A stretch of 64,000 nt of DNA from Paenibacillus ferrarius (GTDB lineage Bacteria > Bacillota > Bacilli > Paenibacillales > NBRC-103111), in assembly GCF_002027705.1 (NCBI RefSeq), contig NZ_MBTG01000023.1, positions 310,001-374,000 on the forward strand. The letters run 5' to 3'. The translations under genes were made by a program, and so were the position numbers. Positions 54,453 to 62,715 of this stretch are shown in pieces (position 1 is the stretch's first letter; each line of letters opens with the position of its first letter). The notes under the pieces were generated by a model, which was not told where the DNA came from, made no database searches, and saw nothing but the letters and a program-made list of their open reading frames with translations.

Positions 54453-55367
54453 CTATAAATTTTTCTTAAACCGTTCACGGATTGGAAACGCAACATCAAA
54501 TACCCCTAATAAGCTGTATACGATAAAAAGAGGAGGCATAAAACAGACCAAAATTATCGCTGCAATCGGTAAAATAGGCTTCCATTTGTTCGCATGAGCA
54601 ACGAAAAATAGAAAACAAATCGCTTGAATGGTAAAAGCCAGCATAAGCAGCGGCATCGCATTCATCAGCAGCGTGGGAATGAATGAGTTTGAATTGGGGT
54701 TCGTGAATAAATCCAAAACAAACACAATCAAATAGAGCCAAACGAGCGATTTCTGCAGCATCCACTCCCGCATAGGGCGCAGTCCGGGAATACCTTCCCC
54801 TGTTTTGTTAAGCAGCCAACGGCTGATGCCGTGAGTTACAAAAGTGTAGAACAGGGCAACGAAAATCAAGTACAGCGGAATCACTTGGACAATGAAATTC
54901 ACATACCAGTTTTGATCCTTCGGCAGCACGTCTTGAATACCTGCAGGCATGCTCGCAATGCTGTCTATCATGAAGCTTTTGAACTTCGCAACCGGATCGA
55001 ACCCAAGTGAATACCCAATCATGAGAGTGATCAATGATTCTGCCAGAAACGTAATGATTCCTGCCGTCAACACGGACCTCGCGGCTGCTTTGCGTTTATA
55101 TAAGTTACCCATAACCAGAACCGGCGGCAAGAAGAACAAGGAAACCGATATCAACGAAATCCCATGCCATTGGGTTAATAAATAAACCACAAGCAAGCTC
55201 ACCACATAACTGACCACGAAACGCTTGGTGCTTGATTTAACGTACAGCATTAATACAGGAATGATAAGAAAACTAAATGTGAAAATAATAAAAGGCGTCA
55301 TTAAAGATAGCAATGAAACAATAGTCACTGCGCTCCAGATAATGCTTTGCCAATTTCGATTCCCCAA
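54453..55367 (-). CDS. yybS: YybS family membrane protein (DUF2232)
   Basis: The 304-aa protein has about eight hydrophobic helices, with VTIVSLLSLMTPFIIFTFSF near the start and IQAICFLFFVAHANKWK near the end, as in DUF2232 proteins. The family is thought to be a membrane transporter-like or S-component-like protein, and its function is unproven. Its place just upstream of gdpP is conserved across Bacillales. It starts 6 bases after the MazG-like gene stops. Confidence 0.9.
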   Translation of the reverse strand: MGNRNWQSIIWSAVTIVSLLSLMTPFIIFTFSFLIIPVLMLYVKSSTKRFVVSYVVSLLVVYLLTQWHGISLISVSLFFLPPVLVMGNLYKRKAAARSVLTAGIITFLAESLITLMIGYSLGFDPVAKFKSFMIDSIASMPAGIQDVLPKDQNWYVNFIVQVIPLYLIFVALFYTFVTHGISRWLLNKTGEGIPGLRPMREWMLQKSLVWLYLIVFVLDLFTNPNSNSFIPTLLMNAMPLLMLAFTIQAICFLFFVAHANKWKPILPIAAIILVCFMPPLFIVYSLLGVFDVAFPIRERFKKNL

Positions 55368-55373
55368 CCGGGC

Positions 55374-55685
55374 TCACCTCTTACGTAAATGTTCTTCGAG
55401 CGATGAAATGTCGCCGTACCAATCCTCAAGTTGATGGCCCTCTTGGCGGTGCTTCTTCATTTTCTCTACAATGGCTTCGTCCAAATTGCGATACGATATG
55501 CCCAGTCTCTTCCCTAGGATGTACCCGCTTGAAATTAAACTGGCTAATCCATCGACAATTTTCACCTGGCTGCCTTCCCATATGCCTTTGAGTAGATGTG
55601 CTGCATGATCTACGAGTTCTGTCTTGAGCCATTCAATGACTTTGGCCCGTCTGGCTAGGTCAACATCCTTTTCCCTATTCAGCAA
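55374..55685 (-). CDS. MazG-like family protein
   Basis: The 103-aa helical protein (LARRAKVIEWLKTELVDHAA, then GLASLISSGYILGKRLGISY, ending in EDWYGDISSLEEHLRKR) matches the small MazG-like proteins found next to yybS in Bacillales. The metal-binding EExxE/D motifs of active MazG pyrophosphatases are not evident. It is the first gene of the yybS-gdpP-rplI-dnaB run. Confidence 0.85.
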   Translation of the reverse strand: MLNREKDVDLARRAKVIEWLKTELVDHAAHLLKGIWEGSQVKIVDGLASLISSGYILGKRLGISYRNLDEAIVEKMKKHRQEGHQLEDWYGDISSLEEHLRKR

Positions 55686-55758
55686 CCGTCATCTCTCCTC
55701 ACCCAACAAAGACTATGGTGTCAATTATACCACAAATAAGCATAAGAAAAGAAAGCCT

Positions 55759-56139
55759 CTACAGAGCGGTTCTGTCGCCTAACGTAGATGGGGTTGAGAT
55801 CACCAGAAATTCGACATCCTGCGAGGAATCATTCCGAATTTGATGTGGAATACCTGGGAGAATTGTACATCCTTCCTGCGGCTTCAAGGTGATTACCGAA
55901 CCATCAACCCACATCACGGCTTCTCCACTCAAAATAAAGAAAAACTGCTTCGCATGCTGATGCACATGCTTAATTTCACTCGTACCCGCGGGCATTCGCT
56001 CTTGGATAATCGTTCTATCCGCATCCCGCTCCAAGTACCAACCGTCGCAGCTATCGCCCCAGATGTAATGCTCCGCTTGTTCTTTATGAATTTTTCCCAT
56101 ATAGCTGGATTTCCTTCCCACTTTTGGCATACTTGTCAT
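55759..56139 (-). CDS. Cupin domain protein
   Basis: The ATG at 56139 follows AGAGGA at 7 bases; the frame is open 17 codons further. The 126-aa product has cupin motif 1 (KHVHQHAKQFFFILSGEAVM) and motif 2 (CTILPGIPHQIRND) with His residues for a metal ion. It looks like a small dioxygenase or sugar-isomerase type cupin, and no specific role can be given. It is divergent from the two-component operon at 56355. Confidence 0.85.
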   Translation of the reverse strand: MTSMPKVGRKSSYMGKIHKEQAEHYIWGDSCDGWYLERDADRTIIQERMPAGTSEIKHVHQHAKQFFFILSGEAVMWVDGSVITLKPQEGCTILPGIPHQIRNDSSQDVEFLVISTPSTLGDRTAL

Positions 56140-56354
56140 AAACATATCCTCTTTTGGAGATCTATGATTAACAAAAATGGTATCAATCATGCCAAGTTGT
56201 TGTCTATAGTTACAGATGTAGTCGTCAATTGCAAGACTTATTCTATACTTACAGGTATTTCAGGCGTCTCAATTTAGGATGATCGGATTATAAAGAGACG
56301 GTACTTTTTTTGTTATACTAATGAAATGAAAAATCATAGCAAGCGAAGAGAGGA

Positions 56355-57074
56355 TTGTTCATTATAAATCATTCGATATTCATTATGGAAGATGATCAAG
56401 CTATTGTAGAAATGGTTGAGACTTATTTAACGAAAGAAGGATATGCGGTGACCGTTGCTGGGGATGGCGACGAGGGACTTCGGAAGTTCGAGCAGGCGCA
56501 GGGGCGATTTGATCTGTTACTCGTCGATCTTATGATGCCCAAGATAGATGGAATGGAAGTCATCCGCCGTATTCGGGCTTACAGTCATGTGCCGATCTTG
56601 ATTATGTCCGCGAAGGACAGCGACATCGACAAGGCGTTAGGCCTCGGATTCGGTGCGGACGACTACATTGAGAAACCTTTCTCGATGATCGAATTGTCTG
56701 CGAGACTGAAGGCGATCATCCGGCGGGCGACGCAATACGCGAGCGTTGAAACGAAGGTTGCGCCGAAGCATAATATCCTGAACATGGGCGATTTACGGAT
56801 CGATTTCGATAATTTCGCCGTCCTCAAGCACGAGGAGCCGATAAAATTGACATCCAAAGAGTTCGAGATTCTGCGACTATTCGCAGCGAATCCCAATCGC
56901 GTCTTTACGAAAGCGCAAATTTACGCGAAGGTATGGAACGATGACTATCACGGCGACGAGAACGTCATTAATGTTCATATGAGCAGGCTGCGGGACAAGA
57001 TAGAAGATAACCCGTCAGAGCCGCGATACATTAAGACGCTATGGGGCATTGGCTACAAGTGGGAAGGTCGCTAA
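56355..57074 (+). CDS. OmpR family response regulator
   Basis: The 239-aa protein has a receiver with acidic pocket MEDDQ, phospho-acceptor Asp in LLLVDLMMP, SAKD and IEKPF, and a C-terminal winged helix (LTSKEFEILRLFAANPNRVF, DENVINVHMSRLRDKIED). The start is a problem: the strong site AAGAGAGGA ends right at the TTG at 56355, and the first ATG lies too deep in the receiver (MEDDQ). An ATT at 56361 is at the normal distance. The kinase gene follows with a 1-base gap. Confidence 0.92.
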   Translation: MFIINHSIFIMEDDQAIVEMVETYLTKEGYAVTVAGDGDEGLRKFEQAQGRFDLLLVDLMMPKIDGMEVIRRIRAYSHVPILIMSAKDSDIDKALGLGFGADDYIEKPFSMIELSARLKAIIRRATQYASVETKVAPKHNILNMGDLRIDFDNFAVLKHEEPIKLTSKEFEILRLFAANPNRVFTKAQIYAKVWNDDYHGDENVINVHMSRLRDKIEDNPSEPRYIKTLWGIGYKWEGR

Positions 57075-57075
57075 G

Positions 57076-58011
57076 ATGACGCTCATTCTATTGATGATGA
57101 TCGCGATTCTTATCTGTTTAGTCATGTATCAGGCTATTAATCGCGTGAGCAACCGGAAGCAATTGCATCGGTTGCGATCAGAGATCGCACGCATATCATC
57201 CCTCGCTACCCAAGAGAAGTTATTGCTGATGACGAACGACCGGGAGTTCAAAGCGCTGCTGATGGAGATCAACCGGCTCTTGGAGGCGCAGCATCAGATG
57301 TACTCTGACTATGCCAAAATGGAAATATCGATGAAAAAGATGGTATCGAATATTTCGCACGATCTGAAGACCCCCTTGACTGTCGTACTGGGTTATATTG
57401 AGATGCTCCATCTCGATCCGGCGATGCATGCAGAGGAGCGAGAACGTTTGCTGGGCAAAGTGTATGTCAAAACCCAAGAGACGTTGGTGCTCATTCATGA
57501 TTTCTTTGATTTGGCTAAGCTGGAGTCCGGGGATCAAGATATGCCGATGACCCGAATTCTCATGAATGAACGTTGCCGCACGACGATTCTGGCTTATTAC
57601 GACATTCTTGCGGAGCAAGGTTACTTCGTCCATATCGAGATCCCGGATCATCCGATTTATGGCTTCGGTAATGATGACGCGCTGCACCGCGTGCTGAACA
57701 ATCTGATCTCGAACAGCATTCAATATGGCAATCACGGCAAGCAACTCGGTTTGACGCTCCGGGAAGATGAATCTTCTGTCTATGTGGATATATGGGACCG
57801 GGGAAAGGGCATTGATGCGATGCATATCGATCATGTGTTTGAACGGATGTATACGCTGGAAGATTCGCGGAATAAGTTCTATCAAGGCAGCGGACTGGGT
57901 CTTACCATTACAAAGCGGTTGGTGGAGAGTATGGGCGGGTCCATCCACCTCCACAGCAAGCCTTATGAGTTAACCGTGTTTACCGTTCAATTGAAAAAAG
58001 TACAATACTAG
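57076..58011 (+). CDS. Sensor histidine kinase (intramembrane-sensing type)
   Basis: The ATG at 57076, after GGAAGG, follows the regulator stop by one base. The 311-aa product has one N-terminal membrane helix (LILLMMIAILICLVMYQAIN) and no large outside domain, a HisKA domain with the phospho-acceptor in SNISHDLKTPLTVVLGYI, and HATPase motifs NLISNSIQYGN, DRGKGID and GSGLGLTITKRLV. A small kinase of this kind beside a BcrAB-like transporter usually senses antimicrobial peptides through the transporter. Confidence 0.92.
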   Translation: MTLILLMMIAILICLVMYQAINRVSNRKQLHRLRSEIARISSLATQEKLLLMTNDREFKALLMEINRLLEAQHQMYSDYAKMEISMKKMVSNISHDLKTPLTVVLGYIEMLHLDPAMHAEERERLLGKVYVKTQETLVLIHDFFDLAKLESGDQDMPMTRILMNERCRTTILAYYDILAEQGYFVHIEIPDHPIYGFGNDDALHRVLNNLISNSIQYGNHGKQLGLTLREDESSVYVDIWDRGKGIDAMHIDHVFERMYTLEDSRNKFYQGSGLGLTITKRLVESMGGSIHLHSKPYELTVFTVQLKKVQY

Positions 58012-58053
58012 CTCATGAATTGAGGAGGTGTTAACTCAATTCATGAGTTTTTT
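58012..58053 (+). terminator. Terminator after the kinase gene
   Basis: CTCATGAATTGAG and CTCAATTCATGAG (58012-58047) form a perfect 13-bp stem around a 10-base loop, followed by TTTTTT. Confidence 0.9.
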
Positions 58054-58082
58054 CATGAGCAACATCGCACATAGAGTCTGCT

Positions 58083-58140
58083 TAAGAAATTCGTAAGAGT
58101 GAAGTAAGAAAAAAGAAAATTACGTCCTGTAAGATATAGT
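58083..58140 (+). promoter_or_regulatory. ABC operon promoter with three TAAG direct repeats
   Basis: TAAG occurs at 58083, 58094 and 58105, exactly 11 bp apart, within AAGAAATTCG-type repeats. A TATAGT -10 box lies at 58135-58140 with no good -35 box. This is the usual form of an OmpR-family activator site, so the adjacent response regulator (56355) is the likely activator. Confidence 0.65.
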
Positions 58141-58167
58141 TATGAGAGAGCGAGAGGAGAAAAGAGT

Positions 58168-59091
58168 ATGGAGCATATAGTACGAACGAATCGATTGACC
58201 AAGGCTTTTCAAGGGCAGGAAGTCGTCTCGAATGTCAATATGAATATGAAGAAAGGCGAAATCTACGGATTCTTGGGTCCCAACGGCTCAGGAAAAACGA
58301 CAGTGATGAAGATGATTACGAATCTCATCAAGCCGACGAGTGGGGAGATCGAGATATTTGGAGAGAAGCTAATGCCGAATTCCTATCATCTTCTGGGACG
58401 CATGGGAACAATTATTGAATACCCGGTGTTCTATGATAAGCTGACAGCCCGCGAGAATCTGGAACTGCATTGCGATTATATGGGGTACTACAACAAGACG
58501 GCGATTGATGAAGCGCTGGAACTTGTGAATCTGCTCGATACGGGCAAGAAGAAAGTAAAGACCTTCTCGCTCGGGATGAAACAACGCCTAGGGATCGCCC
58601 GCGCTATTACGACCAAACCGGAGCTGCTTATTTTCGACGAACCGATCAATGGACTCGATCCGCTAGGGATCAAAGAGTTACGAGACGTATTCCGCATGTT
58701 GTGCAAGGAATATGGCACGACGCTATTGATCTCCAGCCACATTCTAGGCGAGATCGAGCAAATTGCGGATACAATTGGCGTCATTCAAGGCGGACGGTTA
58801 CTGCGAGAGATTGCGATGGACGAAATTCGCGGCGAGACGACGAATTACATCGAGATCATGACGACGGATTGCAGCCGAGCTGCTTATGTCTTAACAGATA
58901 AACTTCAATTGAACAATATCCGAGTCATCGACAATCAATTCATACGAATCTATGACCAGCATATGGCACAAAGTGAAATTACTAAAACCTTGATCATGAA
59001 TGAAGTGGTTATTGATTCGATTCATAAACGAAGCGGCTCGTTAGAGGATTACTTTTTGCAAGTGTTGAATGGAGGTGGCGTACATGCTTAA
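58168..59091 (+). CDS. ABC transporter ATPase (BcrA/lantibiotic-immunity type)
   Basis: The 307-aa protein has Walker A FLGPNGSGKTTVMK, Q-loop region GTIIEYPVFYD, signature TFSLGMKQRLGIARA and Walker B LLIFDEPINGLDP with SSHIL. The C-terminal 90 residues are the extra domain found in BcrA-like ATPases. It pairs with the permease encoded next (overlap of 8 bases) to export or remove peptide antibiotics such as bacitracin. GAGAGGAG precedes the ATG. Confidence 0.94.
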   Translation: MEHIVRTNRLTKAFQGQEVVSNVNMNMKKGEIYGFLGPNGSGKTTVMKMITNLIKPTSGEIEIFGEKLMPNSYHLLGRMGTIIEYPVFYDKLTARENLELHCDYMGYYNKTAIDEALELVNLLDTGKKKVKTFSLGMKQRLGIARAITTKPELLIFDEPINGLDPLGIKELRDVFRMLCKEYGTTLLISSHILGEIEQIADTIGVIQGGRLLREIAMDEIRGETTNYIEIMTTDCSRAAYVLTDKLQLNNIRVIDNQFIRIYDQHMAQSEITKTLIMNEVVIDSIHKRSGSLEDYFLQVLNGGGVHA

Positions 59092-59776
59092 TTTGATGAA
59101 GTTGGAGCTAAGAAAATTTAAGATCATGGGGTATATTCGCAGCGCTGTGATCGCTAATCTAATCATTTTCGGATTCATGATGTTGATTAGCTATACACCA
59201 AAGATGTACGGCATAAGCGTTTTTGAAGATTATAGCAGAGTGTTTTCTATGATAGATGTATTTGTGAGAGGGACATTTATTATTTTCGCAGCCGTCTTGC
59301 TGGGGCGATTCGTCATCGATGAGTTCAATCATAAGACGATTACCGTCTTGTTCATGTACCCGATCAAACGTCATAAAATCATTGCGGCTAAGCTTATGGT
59401 CGTGATCGCGTTCACCTTTCTATGTATGGTGGCTTCCATGATTATTTTGAGTACGTTGTATTTTGTCATCAACTCATTCACACATTTCGTATCGGGTGAA
59501 CTGACGCTGACGCTCGTGTTGCAGCACGCTGCGAAATTAGGCTTCCATGCGCTGGCGGCAAGCTTCATGGCGCTGATTCCGCTCTACTTCGGGATGCGCA
59601 AATATTCTATTCCGACTACCATTGTATCCTCCGTCATCATCGTATTCCTGACCTGCTCGGACAGTGGCGGATCCAACTTGAATGTCATTATTATCGTTCC
59701 AATTCTGCTAGCCTCGATTGGCATAGCGGTCGGATATATGGCGATTCGCAAAATTGATCAAATCGATATTCGTTAA
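59084..59776 (+). CDS. ABC transporter permease (BcrB-like, ABC-2 type)
   Basis: The ATG at 59084 follows GGAGGTGGCG; the frame is open earlier inside the ATPase gene. The 230-aa protein has six hydrophobic helices, with SAVIANLIIFGFMMLIS first and NVIIIVPILLASIGIAVGYM last, as in the ABC-2 permease of bacitracin and lantibiotic transporters. The HKTITVLFMYPIKRHKIIAA segment between helices 2 and 3 is typical of the family. It completes the transporter. Confidence 0.9.
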   Translation: MLNLMKLELRKFKIMGYIRSAVIANLIIFGFMMLISYTPKMYGISVFEDYSRVFSMIDVFVRGTFIIFAAVLLGRFVIDEFNHKTITVLFMYPIKRHKIIAAKLMVVIAFTFLCMVASMIILSTLYFVINSFTHFVSGELTLTLVLQHAAKLGFHALAASFMALIPLYFGMRKYSIPTTIVSSVIIVFLTCSDSGGSNLNVIIIVPILLASIGIAVGYMAIRKIDQIDIR

Positions 59777-59876
59777 CTTGGGAGAGTATATTTGATATTT
59801 GTACGCGATTCCAAAGATTATTCCTAATAACTGATTAATCAACACATCTTAATGCAGAAGAAAGGAAGATACACAT

Positions 59877-60692
59877 TTGAATAACAACATGAAGTTAGCT
59901 ATGATTCTCCTGGTCACTGCCAGTATCGTACTCGCCGGATGTACGAAAGAATCCTCCGTCACTAATACGCCAAGTTCGTCCCAGCAAAACTCTTCTATAC
60001 CGACGAACACAAATGTAAATTCAGAAACATCGGACATTGGAGATGTATCAGATGCAGGACAAGGGGATACTTCTCAAATAGATGTAAATAACATTCATTC
60101 CCTAAAAATCAAGAGTAACGCCGCTACAGTTACAGTCATAGGCGACAAACAAATCAAGCAAGCAAAATGGAAATTATCCAAGGGTAATTCACAAGGAATG
60201 GATACCAACGTGACTACGTCGATCCAAGATGGAACATTACAGATTATGCTTAAACAGAAACAACAGAAGATCATAAATACGGGGCCACTGCCATCCTTAA
60301 CAATCCACCTTCCTTATAAAGACTTCAAATCCCTTGAAATAGATAATGAATTTGGCAACATATCCGTTAAGTCAGAATTGTCGGTCCAACACTTAAATGT
60401 GAGCAGCAGTGCCGGCAACATCACCGTAACTGATGTAATTGGCATGGAAAGCAGTAACATATCTACTACCCTTGGTAACGTCGTATTCGCTCTACCTGAT
60501 CAATCTGCACCTCTATATGTAAATCTATCAACAAAACTAGGAAATATCGATAATCAGGTTCCTCTTAAAAAAGCAACAAATACCACAACGGTTGTTTCCA
60601 AAGAACTCCATGGATATGTGGGTGAGGCTCAATCCGAGAGTGCAACGCTCAACATTTCCACACAAACGGGCGAAATTCTGCTTAAAAATTAA
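59877..60692 (+). CDS. DUF4097-like beta-solenoid lipoprotein
   Basis: The TTG at 59877 has GAAAGGA at the right distance; the ATG at 59889 is the alternative and would begin right at the signal peptide. The 271-aa product has a lipoprotein signal ending LAGC, a low-complexity Ser/Thr/Asn linker, and a repeated beta-strand domain of the DUF4097 type (HSLKIKSNAATVTVIGDKQI, FKSLEIDNEFGNISVKSEL). It sits 100 bases after the permease gene, so it may belong to the same stress response. DUF4097 genes are often next to such regulators. Its molecular role is unknown. Confidence 0.85.
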   Translation: MNNNMKLAMILLVTASIVLAGCTKESSVTNTPSSSQQNSSIPTNTNVNSETSDIGDVSDAGQGDTSQIDVNNIHSLKIKSNAATVTVIGDKQIKQAKWKLSKGNSQGMDTNVTTSIQDGTLQIMLKQKQQKIINTGPLPSLTIHLPYKDFKSLEIDNEFGNISVKSELSVQHLNVSSSAGNITVTDVIGMESSNISTTLGNVVFALPDQSAPLYVNLSTKLGNIDNQVPLKKATNTTTVVSKELHGYVGEAQSESATLNISTQTGEILLKN

Positions 60693-60704
60693 GTGTCATC
60701 ATCG

Positions 60705-60745
60705 TACCAGGCTTGCCATAATCATGATCAGGCCTGGTATTGTTA
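60705..60745 (+). terminator. Possible terminator after the DUF4097-like gene
   Basis: TACCAGGC (60705-60712) and GCCTGGTA (60732-60739) form an 8-bp stem around a 19-base loop, followed only by TTGTT. Confidence 0.45.
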
Positions 60746-60979
60746 GCAACCATTTTAGTTCAACGGATAGAAAGATACAATAAGTATCAAACAGCGAAGA
60801 GCCTTATAAATTTCATGGCTTAACTTTTGCAGTCATATGAATCTAGCTACTAGGTCATTATGACTTTTTTCGATTAGTATAAAAGGATATACGATGGTTC
60901 AGGTATCTTAACGAACAGATGACGGGAGCGGATTAGAGTGAATCAAACGGAGGTAATCAACAAGAAGAAGGGCACGACA

Positions 60980-61918
60980 ATGAAAAAAATAGGTAAGATC
61001 ATACTTAAAACTTTAGGAATTATAGCTATTCTCCTAGCACTATTTATAACGATTGTGTTTATATATAATGTGATCAGCAGCAAAGTAGAACAAGGAAAAA
61101 TAGAAACCTATGGTCAGTTGATACCTGTTGACGGTAAACATATGAATGTGGTCATGGAAGGCAAAGGGGAAGAAACAGTCGTATTACTACCAGGTTTAGG
61201 AACCGTAGCACCGGGTATTGATTTTAAACCCCTAATTAAAGAGCTATCACCCTTTTACAAGGTAGTTGTGATTGAGCCGTTTGGTTATGGACTTAGTGAT
61301 GTGACGGAGAAGGAGAGAAGCACAGCGAATATTGTAAGTGAAATTCATCAAGATTTGCAGAGTCTACAAATTGACCGTTATATTCTAATGGGTCACTCTA
61401 TATCAGGTATTTATGGAATAGACTATGTGAACAAATATGCTAATGAAGTAAGTGCTTTTATCGGGATTGATAGTAGTGTTCCTACGCAAAGTGGTACGGA
61501 TGTTGAAATTCCAACTCAACTAATCAAATTACTTCAAAAATCAGGTTTTGCTAGATTGCAGGTAGAATTAAGTGCTAATCCCTACGATTCATTACCTTAT
61601 GATGATAAATCAAAGGAACAAATTAAATTTCTTGCTTACAAAAATAATGCTAATCCTAGCGTGTTGAATGAAATGAAACAAGTTCGTTCTAATTTTAAAG
61701 AAGCTGAAAAGCTGATATTTCCCAAAAATCTTCCGGTTCTTTTATTTGTACAAGCGAATGTAGATCCTACAATTATGCCTAATTGGATACCTTTGCATGA
61801 AGACCAGGTCAAAGATTCTGCACACGGTAAAGTGATACTATTGGAAGGAGGACATAATTTACACCATACCAAATCGAAAGAACTTGTTGAAAGCTTCAGG
61901 GAGTTTATGAAAAAATAA
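60980..61918 (+). CDS. Membrane-anchored alpha/beta hydrolase
   Basis: The ATG at 60980 follows AAGGG; a GTG at 60938 would add 14 polar residues before the membrane helix and is less likely. The 312-aa product has one N-terminal membrane helix (about residues 8-30) and an alpha/beta hydrolase fold with the oxyanion region LLPGLGTVAPG, the nucleophile elbow LMGHSISGIYG, the likely acid in VQANVDPTIM and the His in EGGHNLHH. The nearest general type is the prolyl aminopeptidase/lipase-like group. It lies 55 bases upstream of an AgrA-like regulator, so it may act in making or removing a signal molecule, which is only an inference. Confidence 0.88.
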   Translation: MKKIGKIILKTLGIIAILLALFITIVFIYNVISSKVEQGKIETYGQLIPVDGKHMNVVMEGKGEETVVLLPGLGTVAPGIDFKPLIKELSPFYKVVVIEPFGYGLSDVTEKERSTANIVSEIHQDLQSLQIDRYILMGHSISGIYGIDYVNKYANEVSAFIGIDSSVPTQSGTDVEIPTQLIKLLQKSGFARLQVELSANPYDSLPYDDKSKEQIKFLAYKNNANPSVLNEMKQVRSNFKEAEKLIFPKNLPVLLFVQANVDPTIMPNWIPLHEDQVKDSAHGKVILLEGGHNLHHTKSKELVESFREFMKK

Positions 61919-61973
61919 AATAGACGTTACACTGAAGTAAGATTAAAGGTAATGGAAATGAGGGGAATCATTT

Positions 61974-62714
61974 TTGTATAGAGTGGCTATTTGCGATGAT
62001 GAAGAGAGACAAAGAGAGCTTGTTAAAGCTATCCTGATTACTTTGTCGATAAAGTCAAACATAGATTTTGAGATCGAATTATTCGGCTCGGGAGAGCAGC
62101 TGGTATCTTATTATGAGCGCCGTGAAAATCCATTCCATATATTGATCTTGGACATTGAAATGGATGGAATGAACGGGATTCAAACAGCCCGTGCAATAAG
62201 AGGGTTAAATAACCCAGATGAACAAATTATTTTTCTGACAAGCTACCCTCAATATATGGTGGAAAGTTTTGACGTCATGACATTCCAGTATTTGATAAAG
62301 CCCATTGCCCCCTCGACCTTGGAGGAGAAAATCATCAAGCTATGTCAATACTTTCAAGCACTTGATAAAAAATTCATGGTCATCAAGTCTGCCTATGAAG
62401 AAGTCGTTATCAAATATGATGATCTCATTAGTATTGAAGCTGCCAAAAGCTTAACCATAAAAAGCAAACTACATTTTACTACCTCTAATCAAACCTATGA
62501 AAGCAAAGGCATCATTTCTGATTATGCTTTGGCATTAAAAGGCTGTAACTTCTTGCAAATCCATCGTTCCATTATTATTAACCTGCTCCATGTGAGAAAG
62601 TTTGCTAGCGGAGTTGTTCTAATGTCCAATGGGTTGGAATTACCTATAGGCCGTTCTAAAATTAAAGAGGTTAAAGATACTTACACCAAATTTATGATTA
62701 TGAAGGTCGATTGA
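61974..62714 (+). CDS. LytTR family response regulator (AgrA-like)
   Basis: The TTG at 61974 follows GAGGGGA at the right distance. The 246-aa protein has a receiver (RVAICDDEERQ, phospho-acceptor Asp in ILILDIEMDG, LTSY, LIKP) and a LytTR DNA-binding domain (about 140-240, with LQIHRSIIINLLHVRKF). Members such as AgrA and ComE control peptide quorum sensing or virulence. The kinase gene follows with a 1-base gap. Confidence 0.92.
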   Translation: MYRVAICDDEERQRELVKAILITLSIKSNIDFEIELFGSGEQLVSYYERRENPFHILILDIEMDGMNGIQTARAIRGLNNPDEQIIFLTSYPQYMVESFDVMTFQYLIKPIAPSTLEEKIIKLCQYFQALDKKFMVIKSAYEEVVIKYDDLISIEAAKSLTIKSKLHFTTSNQTYESKGIISDYALALKGCNFLQIHRSIIINLLHVRKFASGVVLMSNGLELPIGRSKIKEVKDTYTKFMIMKVD

Positions 62715-62715
62715 T

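Noticed and set aside
57220-57954. 244-codon minus-strand ORF opposite the kinase gene
   Set aside because: Shadow of the kinase gene: His- and Arg-rich and without start signals.
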